DNA from: Oenococcus oeni DSM 20252 = AWRIB129 | Lineage (GTDB): Bacteria; Bacillota; Bacilli; Lactobacillales; Lactobacillaceae | Reading direction: 5' to 3' | DNA length: 64,000 nt | NCBI RefSeq assembly: GCF_000372485.1 | Contig: NZ_AQVA01000001.1 | Span: forward strand, 124,001-188,000 | Shown: positions 18,152 to 25,883 of the stretch, in pieces | Position numbering within the stretch: position 1 is the stretch's first letter | How the letters are laid out: each line of letters opens with the position of its first letter | Made by a program: the position numbers and the translations under genes | Notes under the pieces: generated by a model | Told to the model about the DNA's origin: nothing | The model's database searches: none | Seen by the model: only the letters and a program-made list of their open reading frames with translations

Positions 18152-19737
18152 TATTTAACTCCTGCCTTATTTTTGTTTTTGCTTGCTTCCAGTTCTTTTC
18201 TAGCACTCTTCAAGCCGACCCCGGTCATCATCAAACCAAGTTCTTCTTTGGTTGTGTCTTTGGTGTTGACAACGCCGATAATTTTTCCGGACGATATAAC
18301 CGCAATTCTATCAGCCAGATCCAGAATTTCATCAAGCTCGAAGCTTATGAGCATAACTGCTTTTCCAAGATCTCTCTGTTTAATTAATTGTTTGTGAATG
18401 TATTCGATGGCTCCGACGTCAAGACCACGCGTCGGTTGAGCAGCAACAATCAGTTTGGAATCACGCGAAAGTTCTCTTGCGACGACGGCTTTTTGTTGAT
18501 TACCGCCTGACAAGGATCCAGCTGGTTCATCGATCGAAGTCATTTTGACATCGAATTGTTTAATTAATTTTTTGGCATGATCGGCAATTGCTTTTCCCTG
18601 AAGAATTCCCATTCTGGCATATGGTTTTTCGTAGAAATTTTCAATCACCATATTGTCAGCAAGCGGCATATTGATTTCTAACCCATGACGCAGGCGGTCT
18701 TCTGGAATATGGGAAGTACCGGCTTTGATTATTTTTCTTGGTGTCTTATTGGTAATATTCTTGCCGTCTAAAATAATTTCTCCGGATTGTGAGTGTGTTA
18801 AGCCGGTAACTGTTTGAACCAATTCTGTCTGACCATTGCCGTCGATTCCGGCGATACCGATAATCTCGCCAGCACGAATATCGAGAGAGAGGTGATCGAC
18901 TTTAGTAACATTTTCTGCGTCTTTAACGACAAGATCGTTGATTTTTAAAATATCTTTGCCTGTTTTGGCTGCTTTTTTCTCAGTTGTAAAAGAAACTTTT
19001 CTGCCAACCATTTTTTCTGCCAAAGTTATTGCAGAAACATTCTTTGCATTAAAAGTTTCAAGCGATTTTCCTGATCGGATAACGGTAACTCGATCTGCTG
19101 CCTGACGAATTTCTTCGAGTTTATGAGTTATTAAAATGATCGCTTTTCCTTCGGCGGCCAAATTCTTCATTGTCGCGATCAATTCTTGAATTTCTTGGGT
19201 AGTTAAAACAGCTGTCGGTTCGTCGAAAATTAAAATATCGGCTTTTCGATAGAGAGTTTTTAAAATTTCAACACGTTGTTGTTGACCGACTGAAATATCG
19301 GTTATCAAAGCATCTGGATTAACTTTTAATTTATATTTATCGACAAGGGCTTGGATTTCCTTTTTTGCAGTCTCGATATCCAACGATGCCCCCTTGGTTT
19401 TTTCGGCACCAAGCATAATATTTTCCGTCACTGTAAAGGCATCTATCAGCATAAAATGTTGATGGACCATTCCAATTCCAAGCTTGGAAGCTGCCGCCGG
19501 ATTTTTGATCTTGACTTTTTTTCCTCGCAAAAATATCTCGCCGGATGTTGGTTGCAACAAGCCCGACAAGATATTCATTAAAGTTGATTTTCCGGCGCCG
19601 TTCTCACCAAGCAATGCATGAATCTCACCGGCTTTTACCTCGAGATTAATATCATCATTGGCAGCAAAATTGCCAAATTTTTTGACTATATGTTCCATTT
19701 TAATTGCCGGAATTTTTTCTTTTATTTGCTCCATCAT
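18151..19737 (-). CDS. nupA: Nucleoside ABC transporter ATP-binding protein, double domain (NupA/NupO type)
   Basis: 528 aa with two ATPase domains. The first has Walker A GENGAGKST, signature ISVGQQQRV and Walker B ILIFDEPTAVL. The second has a degenerate Walker A (GIDGNGQTE), signature LSGGNQQKA and a Walker B in which the usual Glu is Gln (VAAQPTRGLD). This asymmetry is normal for sugar/nucleoside importers of the RbsA/NupO class. Start ATG 19737 (a second ATG follows at once) with GAGGAAAA upstream. Confidence 0.92.
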   Translation of the reverse strand: MMEQIKEKIPAIKMEHIVKKFGNFAANDDINLEVKAGEIHALLGENGAGKSTLMNILSGLLQPTSGEIFLRGKKVKIKNPAAASKLGIGMVHQHFMLIDAFTVTENIMLGAEKTKGASLDIETAKKEIQALVDKYKLKVNPDALITDISVGQQQRVEILKTLYRKADILIFDEPTAVLTTQEIQELIATMKNLAAEGKAIILITHKLEEIRQAADRVTVIRSGKSLETFNAKNVSAITLAEKMVGRKVSFTTEKKAAKTGKDILKINDLVVKDAENVTKVDHLSLDIRAGEIIGIAGIDGNGQTELVQTVTGLTHSQSGEIILDGKNITNKTPRKIIKAGTSHIPEDRLRHGLEINMPLADNMVIENFYEKPYARMGILQGKAIADHAKKLIKQFDVKMTSIDEPAGSLSGGNQQKAVVARELSRDSKLIVAAQPTRGLDVGAIEYIHKQLIKQRDLGKAVMLISFELDEILDLADRIAVISSGKIIGVVNTKDTTKEELGLMMTGVGLKSARKELEASKNKNKAGVK

Positions 19738-19766
19738 TTTTCCTCAAGTCTCTCCATACTATGTAG

Positions 19767-19791
19767 GCTCGCCGCCATTAGGCAGGTGAGC
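19767..19791 (-). promoter_or_regulatory. Intercistronic hairpin between bmpA and nupA
   Basis: GCTC-CC-GCC pairs with GGC-GG-GAGC around a 4-nt loop, with one mismatch and one bulge; no T tract. It sits in the 62-nt gap. Hairpins here commonly stabilise the binding-protein mRNA or limit read-through. Confidence 0.5.
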
Positions 19792-19799
19792 AGTTAAGA

Positions 19800-20885
19800 T
19801 TATTGTACCGAAGCATAAGATTTTGGATGGATCGGAACCTTGATACTTCCGGATTCAACTTTTTTCTTTGCAGCTTGAACAGCTGACCAAACGCTGGAAC
19901 TCATTGAATCTTTTGCTAGATAAACTCCATGTTCTTTAAAACCAAAGCTGACGGTTTTTCCACCAGGGAACTTTCCGGCTTGAGCTTTTTTGGAGATATC
20001 AATTACGGCTTGACCAACTTCTTTCACTGCTGAAGCCAGAGTGAAGTTTGATTTGTTGCCGTTTTTATCTGTGTAATTACCATCGGATTTTTGATCACGA
20101 TCAACACCGATAACCCAAACTTTTTTGTCAGCTGCTTGTTTTTGGTTCAAGGCTTTTGCTTGAGCGAAAACACCATTACCGGTTCCACCGGCGGCGGTAA
20201 AGATCACATCGTCGCCATCAGCATACATGGCTGAAGCGATTGTTTTTCCTTGAGCGGCATCAGAATATGAATTGGCATATTGAACATTTATTTGTATATT
20301 CTTATTGACGGATTTGGCTCCGGCAACGTAACCGGCCTGGAAAGTATCGATAATGTCGCCTTTGACACCACCGACAAAGCCGATTTTTTGTGTCTTCGAC
20401 GCTTTGGCGGCAGCAACACCGGCCAAATAAGAAGACTGTTCGGTATGGAATGTTATCGAGACAACGTTCTTAATATTTGGAATTGTGTCATCGATAATAC
20501 CGAAATTGGTTTTTGGATTTTGTTTGGCCGCTTGTTTGACAGCCGGTTCCAGATCATATCCAATGCCGAAAATTGTTTTAAATTTTGCTTGGATAGCAGA
20601 GTTGATATTTGGTTTATAATCAGACTCATCATTACTCTGGAAGTAGTTATATCCATTATTTCCTTTGGATAAACCTTCTTCTTTACCATATTTCTGCAAA
20701 CCTTCCCATGCAGATTGGTTAAAGGAATGATCATCGATTCCCCCAGTATCGGTGATAATCGCGACTGATTTTTTCCCCGAATCATTAGTGGAAGTTTTTT
20801 TCCCACCATTCAGACCGAAATAAGCACCGACTGCTGCAATGACCACTACGACTATTGCTACGATAGTCCAACGAAAACGATTCAT
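19800..20885 (-). CDS. bmpA: BMP-family nucleoside-binding protein (no lipobox)
   Basis: 361 aa. Basic membrane protein/PnrA-like family: AIITDTGGIDDHSFNQSAWEGL, then IGFVGG..GDIIDTFQAGY, FTAAGGTGNGVF and VWVIGVDRDQ, all typical of purine-nucleoside-binding proteins. Family members in Gram-positives are lipoproteins with a Cys; this one starts with a single hydrophobic stretch (residues 6-25) and contains no cysteine at all, so it is either membrane-anchored by that segment or cleaved after AVGA. First gene of the operon. Confidence 0.9.
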   Translation of the reverse strand: MNRFRWTIVAIVVVVIAAVGAYFGLNGGKKTSTNDSGKKSVAIITDTGGIDDHSFNQSAWEGLQKYGKEEGLSKGNNGYNYFQSNDESDYKPNINSAIQAKFKTIFGIGYDLEPAVKQAAKQNPKTNFGIIDDTIPNIKNVVSITFHTEQSSYLAGVAAAKASKTQKIGFVGGVKGDIIDTFQAGYVAGAKSVNKNIQINVQYANSYSDAAQGKTIASAMYADGDDVIFTAAGGTGNGVFAQAKALNQKQAADKKVWVIGVDRDQKSDGNYTDKNGNKSNFTLASAVKEVGQAVIDISKKAQAGKFPGGKTVSFGFKEHGVYLAKDSMSSSVWSAVQAAKKKVESGSIKVPIHPKSYASVQ

Positions 20886-21233
20886 AAATCTCTCCTAACT
20901 TAATTAGCTAAAAGCCCACACTTTCAGAGAGTCTTCGATTTATCATTCGGAATATCCCCTGAAATGCGTTACTAAATAGCCTAAAAGTACAATAGCTTAT
21001 AAATACACGAACGTTGAAAATTAGAATATTACATTTTGGATAAAGGAATATCGTCTTTATTTTCTAAATTTTGCTATTTTTGTTAATTAAAGAGCTTAAA
21101 ATTGCTGCTTTAAAAAAAGATAATTTTATTTATTTCTATTTGGATAATAATTTACTTATTTTTTTATCGATTTTATTGCTTGAATAGGAAATAAAGTTCG
21201 GAAAAACCGGCTTAAAATACTAAGATACTTATA
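20886..21233. other. Divergent intergenic region, bmpA / metallophosphatase
   Basis: 348 bp, very AT-rich. A Shine-Dalgarno site AGGAGAG for bmpA lies next to its ATG. I found no purine-riboswitch core and no strong hairpin. Promoters are expected in both directions, but none can be placed with confidence. Confidence 0.4.
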
Positions 21234-22067
21234 ATGAATAAATTTGAAGTTCACGAACAATTGGACAAAGTAATTCTTGTTTCCGATATTCATGAAAATT
21301 GGCAGGCTTTAAAAAAAATCGTTGATTTGCCGGAATATGGAAAAAGCGACTATACTCTGGTTTTTCTCGGTGATTATACTGATGCCAATGGTTCTAATCT
21401 GCATGAGCCTATTAAAGTGATTAATTTTATTATGGATCAGGTCAAGAATCATGGCGCTTTGGCAATTCATGGAAATCACGATGACATGCTCTATGGTACA
21501 GCCATCGGCGATTCTGACAAATTTTTTAATTGGGGAAACAATGGAATTTTAGAAACCCAGGAATTATTGGGTTTAACAGCTAACGATGTTAATATCGAAT
21601 TAACAAAAAATGAATTGAACGAGAAATATTCCGAATATATCGATTTTCTTGATGAAATTCCTTACGCTATTGAAGACCAAAAGCGTTTATTCGTTCATGC
21701 GGGTATTGATTGGACTAAGAATAATTACCACGATACAGCAGTTGAGGATTTGATCTGGATTCGCGAAAAATATTTTTTCAGTAATTTTTCAGCGGCATCT
21801 TTATATGATCCTGTTAAACGACCAATTGTAGATAAGGCTTGGCACAGAAATACTAGCAACAAAGTAATTGTTGCCGGGCATACACCGAGTTATTTTTTGT
21901 CAGCCGATCAGTCAAATCCAATTGTCGAAATGAGAAATAATCAAAATGATTTTTCCCGCTATGATATTGACGGCGGTTCTCATTCGGCTGATATCGAAGC
22001 GGCTTTGAATATTTTGATTTTAGATAAAGAAGGAAAAGAGATTCGCCGGGATCGCTTACTCGCTTAA
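21234..22067 (+). CDS. Calcineurin-like metallophosphatase
   Basis: 277 aa. Metallophosphoesterase signature motifs in order: VSDIHENW (residues ~17-24), LGDYTD, HGNHDDM, then VHAGIDW and AGHTPS. This spacing fits the serine/threonine phosphatase/diadenosine-tetraphosphatase-like branch; two-metal active site in the cytoplasm. The substrate is unknown. The ATG has no Shine-Dalgarno site. The next gene starts 52 nt downstream and may be co-transcribed. Confidence 0.8.
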   Translation: MNKFEVHEQLDKVILVSDIHENWQALKKIVDLPEYGKSDYTLVFLGDYTDANGSNLHEPIKVINFIMDQVKNHGALAIHGNHDDMLYGTAIGDSDKFFNWGNNGILETQELLGLTANDVNIELTKNELNEKYSEYIDFLDEIPYAIEDQKRLFVHAGIDWTKNNYHDTAVEDLIWIREKYFFSNFSAASLYDPVKRPIVDKAWHRNTSNKVIVAGHTPSYFLSADQSNPIVEMRNNQNDFSRYDIDGGSHSADIEAALNILILDKEGKEIRRDRLLA

Positions 22068-22119
22068 TGTGCAAGAAATTTTTTCGACAAGAGGATCAGT
22101 CTAGCTGCATAATTAAAGA

Positions 22120-22818
22120 ATGAGAAAAGTGGTTGACGAAGTTTTGAAGAGATATAAAGCAGGGTGGGAAAATTTTTTTGTGATTGCCCTGACTGGTTCG
22201 GTGTCGGTGGGGAAGTCAACGATTTCTCAGCAATTATCCGATGAATTAAAGAAATCTTTCCCCGGCGTAACAACCGCTATTATTTCTGTCGATTCTTTTA
22301 TTTTTTCTAATGAAGAATTGAAATCCCGTGGAATTTTTTCTGAAAAAGGTTTCCCTAAAAGCTATGATTTAAAAGCGTTGTCGGCAGCGTTATTTGAATT
22401 AAAAAACGGTTCTAACGAGATTAAGATTCCCGTTTACTCTCAGGCGATCAACAATATTGCTGCAGGTGAGTTCGAAACAATTAAAAAACCAAAAATCTTG
22501 ATAGTTGAAGGGGTTTGCGCTTTTAGGATCGATAATTATGATTTATCGATTTATGTCGATGCCGATGAAAAACTGATTTACCAATGGTTTTTGAAACGGA
22601 CGCTCTCTTTTATTAGGAATAGTAAAGATGATCCGAACAATTTTTATTATCAGTTTTCAAAGATGCCGATCCCTAAAATCATGCCAGCGATTAATCAAAC
22701 TTGGGAACAGACCGATTTAAGGAACCTGACCGAATTTATCGAACCGATGAAAAAGAAGGCTGATATGGTCATACATAAAACAAAGGGACACCGGATCGAC
22801 AGGATTATTGTCAATTAG
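22120..22818 (+). CDS. Type I pantothenate kinase-like protein, short N-terminus
   Basis: 232 aa. P-loop GSVSVGKST at residues ~26-34, then DSFIFSNEEL..RGIFSEKGFPKSYD, PVYSQAIN, and the C-terminal pattern NLTEFIEPMKKKADMVIHK match CoaA. CoaA is usually ~310 aa, with ~70-80 more residues before the P-loop; here an in-frame stop at 22114-22116 rules out an upstream extension. It phosphorylates pantothenate in CoA synthesis, or a related small substrate. A promoter with TCGACA (22084-22089), 18 nt, CATAAT (22108-22113) would put the transcript start almost on the ATG. Confidence 0.7.
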   Translation: MRKVVDEVLKRYKAGWENFFVIALTGSVSVGKSTISQQLSDELKKSFPGVTTAIISVDSFIFSNEELKSRGIFSEKGFPKSYDLKALSAALFELKNGSNEIKIPVYSQAINNIAAGEFETIKKPKILIVEGVCAFRIDNYDLSIYVDADEKLIYQWFLKRTLSFIRNSKDDPNNFYYQFSKMPIPKIMPAINQTWEQTDLRNLTEFIEPMKKKADMVIHKTKGHRIDRIIVN

Positions 22819-23014
22819 ACATCGCTTTTAAGTTTTTAGATGTTGCTGTTTTTCTAATCAAAGAATTGATTTTCTTATTAAGCCATTTAATTGAATTGTG
22901 TCCTACGATAAAAATAATGAATGCCTATTTTTTGCCTTGTGAATTATGTAAGCCATTTTATGAAAAATATAGTACAATTATATTGTGAATTAACATACAA
23001 AGGATGTGTAAATT

Positions 23015-23788
23015 ATGACAAATAAAGTCGCAATTGTTACCGGTGGTGTTCAGGGAATTGGCCGTGGAATCGCTCTGCGCCTATCAAAAGACGGATATTC
23101 AGTGATTATTAATGGAAGAACTCAGGAGAAACTAGACAAAGTTGCTGAGGAGATCAAAAACAACAACGGAAAGGTGATTACTTTTGTTGGAGATGTCTCA
23201 AGCAAGTCTGCTAACGAGCAGTTAGAAAAAAAAGCCGAATCCTAATTTGGACGTTTGGACGTTTTTGTAGCCAACGCCGGAATCGATTGGGTTGATACTA
23301 TCGAGGGAACACCGGCAGACCAAGTAGATAATGTAATAAATATTAATTTGAAATCGCAAATTTGGGCCTTGCAAACGGCGCCGAAAGTTATGCGAAAAAG
23401 TGGCGATGGAGGTTCAATCGTTTTGGCTTCATCAATTGCCGGCATGGAAGGTTTCGAGATGCTGGGAATCTATTCTGCGACTAAATTTGCAACTCGCGGA
23501 TTGGTTCAAGCGGCAGCAAAAGAATTGGCCGTCGACAAGATTCGCGTCAATGCCTATAACCCAGGAATTGTTCTGACACCAATGTGGGATGAAATCGATG
23601 CCCGTTTTGCCGAGCGTAAAAACGTCCCCGTTGGATCGACACGCCAGGCATTTATAGATGGAATTCTATTGGGACGTGGTGAAGAACCTGAAGATGTTGC
23701 TAAATTGGTCAGCTTCTTGTCCGGCGATGAAAGTGATTATATTACCGGTCAGTCAATCGCGGTCGATGGTGGAATTAAATTTTCTTAA
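23015..23788 (+). pseudogene. Acetoin/diacetyl reductase-like SDR, interrupted by an internal stop
   Basis: Short-chain dehydrogenase. TGGVQGIGRGIA is the NAD(P) loop; the catalytic Ser (SSIAG) and YSATK are intact; NPGIVLTPMWDEID is typical of acetoin/diacetyl reductases (ButA/BudC). The frame is continuous across 23015-23788 except for TAA at 23243-23245, between residue 76 and FGRLDVFVANAGIDW. A C-to-T change of a CAA Gln codon would explain it. Without the stop, the protein is 257 aa, the usual length. The upstream AAGGATG Shine-Dalgarno site is kept. The fragment after the stop could start at an ATG-like codon but lacks the cofactor loop, so function is probably lost. Confidence 0.88.
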
Positions 23789-23832
23789 TTGCCAGGAATG
23801 GAAGATTAAAATTTGTCTTGTTTAAAAGAAAG

Positions 23833-23868
23833 AGTCAGTTAGGCTGAAAAAGGCTTGATTGACTTTTT
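23833..23868 (+). terminator. Terminator after the SDR pseudogene
   Basis: 13-bp stem (23833-23845 with 23852-23864) in which four pairs are G-U, 6-nt loop, then a T run. Confidence 0.65.
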
Positions 23869-23934
23869 GATTGTCAAAAACGAATACTGTTTTCAGAAAA
23901 TATTCATCTTCAACTTTCAAATCACAAGGGATAA

Positions 23935-23966
23935 CGGGGTAAATAATAATCGGGGTAAATAATAAT
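23935..23966 (+). repeat. Tandem 16-bp duplication in the apbE leader
   Basis: CGGGGTAAATAATAAT occurs twice in direct succession (23935-23950, 23951-23966). The second copy runs into the apbE ATG at 23965, so the ribosome-binding region is duplicated. Confidence 0.9.
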
Positions 23967-25040
23967 GAAGAAGAAAATTTGGGTCTTTTTAGTTCTAATT
24001 GTCCTTTCTTTGTCTGCAATTTTTGCCTATTTCTACATTAGCAACAAACAGAAATCGGCTGTTCAATATGCAGATGTTCCTTATCAAAAAAATGAATTCC
24101 TTATGGGAACGATTTGTACATTGACGATTTACGATAAGGGAAAATCAGCTGTCTTGAACAAAGGAATGGCTACGATCCGTCACTTTGACAAAGAAGCAAC
24201 TTTAACGGAAAAAGGTTCTGTTCTTGATAAAATAAATGCAAATGCCGGTATCAAACCGGTCAAGGTTCCCGATGATTTTTGGCCCTTGATTGAGAAGGCC
24301 ATGTATTTTTCTAAGAACTCCGATGGAAGTTTTGATATGGCAATCGGTGCGGTGACAAATCTTTGGAAAATTGGTCTCCCTGGGGCACGCGTTCCCTCGG
24401 ATTCCGAAATTAAATCCGCCCTGCCCCTGCTCAATTATCACGATGTAATTTTGAATAAGAAAAAACATACTGTCTATCTAACCCGAAAGGGCATGAGACT
24501 TGATTTTGGGGGAATCGCTAAAGGGTATATTGCGGATCAGGTTAAGAAAACATTTTTAAAAAATCATGTTACAAGCGCAATTGTCAGTTTGGGCGGTAAT
24601 ATTTATGTGATTGGTAAGAGCCATCCAACTTCTGGAACAAGAGACTGGAATGTCGGCATCCAAAATCCCAATCAATCAAGAGGATCAAGTGTTGGCTATG
24701 TTCGTGAGTCCGATATGTCGATTGTGACTGCCGGTACTTACGAGCAGTATTTAATTTCTCATGGTCATAAATATATTTATTTGATGAATCCTAAAACCGG
24801 TTATCCATATGAAAATAATTTGGTTTCAGTGACAATTATTTCCAAGAAATCTGTTGATGGGGATGCATTATCGAATGCAGCTTTCGACAAAGGTCTAAAA
24901 AAGGTCTTAAATATATGAACAAGAAAAATAAGCAAAACATTCAAGCTATTTTTATTACAAAAGATAAAAAAATATACATTACGAATGGTTTAAAAAATAA
25001 TTTTAAACTAACCAACCATAAATTTAAAATGGGTAATTAA
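23965..25040 (+). pseudogene. apbE: FAD:protein FMN transferase ApbE, frameshifted near its C-terminus
   Basis: ApbE attaches FMN to Thr of flavoproteins outside the membrane. The main frame (317 aa) has an N-terminal membrane segment, FLMGTICTLTIYD, DFGGIAKGYIADQ and the metal-site region DGDALSNAAF. It ends at 24918, but the family C-terminus follows in another frame, in QAIFITKDKKIYIT to 25040. One extra A in the A6 tract 24897-24902 joins them as GLKKGLKYMN. The lost ~45 residues close the fold. No lipobox Cys follows the hydrophobic N-terminus. Could be a sequencing error. Confidence 0.85.
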
Positions 25041-25057
25041 ATAAAATATTCTTCTTT

Positions 25058-25086
25058 AAGCAGTTGTTTAATAGCAGCTGTTTTTT
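25058..25086 (+). terminator. Terminator after apbE
   Basis: AAGCAGTTG / CAGCTGTTT stem with 8-nt loop and T6. Confidence 0.75.
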
Positions 25087-25148
25087 AAATCCTAAAAGAA
25101 ACTGATTATTTTTTTATTTATATTCTTTACTATTGCCAAATCAAAAAA

Positions 25149-25883
25149 TTAAAAACTCTCGGTCGGAATTCCATCGAGTTTTGCCTGCCAATCGATATCC
25201 GGATAACGTTTAAGAAGCGCATTTTTTAAAATTCTTTTTGCTAGATTACCGTTGCGCGTCAAAATTGGACCGTGAAAATAAGTCCCATAGACTTGTTTAT
25301 AGATAACGCCTTCGGTTTTATCGTCGCCATTATTGCCATTGCCGGATACGACCGTTCCCAGAGCTTTTTCGCCTTTGCCAAGGAAAGTCCTTCCCTGATG
25401 ATTTTCAAAGCCGTGATAAGTTTCGCCGCTTTCGTTGTTTTTGATTTGGATATTGCCAATCAAGCGTTTCCCGCGCATGTTATCAAACAATTCGGAAGAA
25501 TTCAAATTAACTGTATGATGGCTCATTGCTCCAATTCCGTTAATTATTTTTCCGTTAGCAAATTCCATTGTTGTTCCAAGCAGCTGAAAGCCGCCGCAGA
25601 CAGCAACCAAAGAACCATTATTTTCGATATATTTTTTTATTTCATCCGATTTGCTGGGCAGGTCTTTTGCAGTCACCGATTCCTCATAATCTTGGCCACC
25701 ACCGAAAAGAACAAAGTCGTAATCGTCGGCTTTAAAGGAGTCCCCAAGTGAAATTAAATGGTAATCGGTTTCAACCTGAATTTGTTTGGCATAATATTTA
25801 ATCGCAATCACATTTCCGTAATCACCATACGTATTCATCAAATCCCCATATAGATGAGCAATTCTCAGTTGATAATTTTCCAT
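25149..25883 (-). CDS. gatD: Lipid II isoglutaminyl synthase, glutamine amidotransferase subunit GatD
   Basis: 244 aa class I glutaminase. The nucleophile elbow is VAVCGGFQLLG (Cys96) and the His is in GTYFHGPIL (His204), as in the CobB/CobQ-like GatD. It releases ammonia that MurT uses to amidate D-Glu of lipid II. Its ATG overlaps the murT stop at 25883, so the two subunits are co-translated. Confidence 0.93.
   Translation of the reverse strand: MENYQLRIAHLYGDLMNTYGDYGNVIAIKYYAKQIQVETDYHLISLGDSFKADDYDFVLFGGGQDYEESVTAKDLPSKSDEIKKYIENNGSLVAVCGGFQLLGTTMEFANGKIINGIGAMSHHTVNLNSSELFDNMRGKRLIGNIQIKNNESGETYHGFENHQGRTFLGKGEKALGTVVSGNGNNGDDKTEGVIYKQVYGTYFHGPILTRNGNLAKRILKNALLKRYPDIDWQAKLDGIPTESF

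Noticed and set aside
20280-20672. 130-codon plus-strand ORF opposite bmpA
   Set aside because: It lies fully antisense to a clear BMP-family gene and has Phe/Asp-rich composition typical of shadow frames.
20886-21233. Possible purine riboswitch before the nucleoside importer
   Set aside because: The conserved three-way-junction sequences and P1-P3 stems of the purine aptamer could not be found.
21230-21235. TATAAT at the start of the metallophosphatase gene
   Set aside because: It overlaps the ATG itself and has no -35 at 17 nt, so it cannot be that gene's own promoter unless a later start is used.
23246-23261. 8-bp tandem repeat TTTGGACG in the SDR pseudogene
   Set aside because: It encodes the normal family residues FGRLDV, so it is likely chance and not the cause of the disruption.
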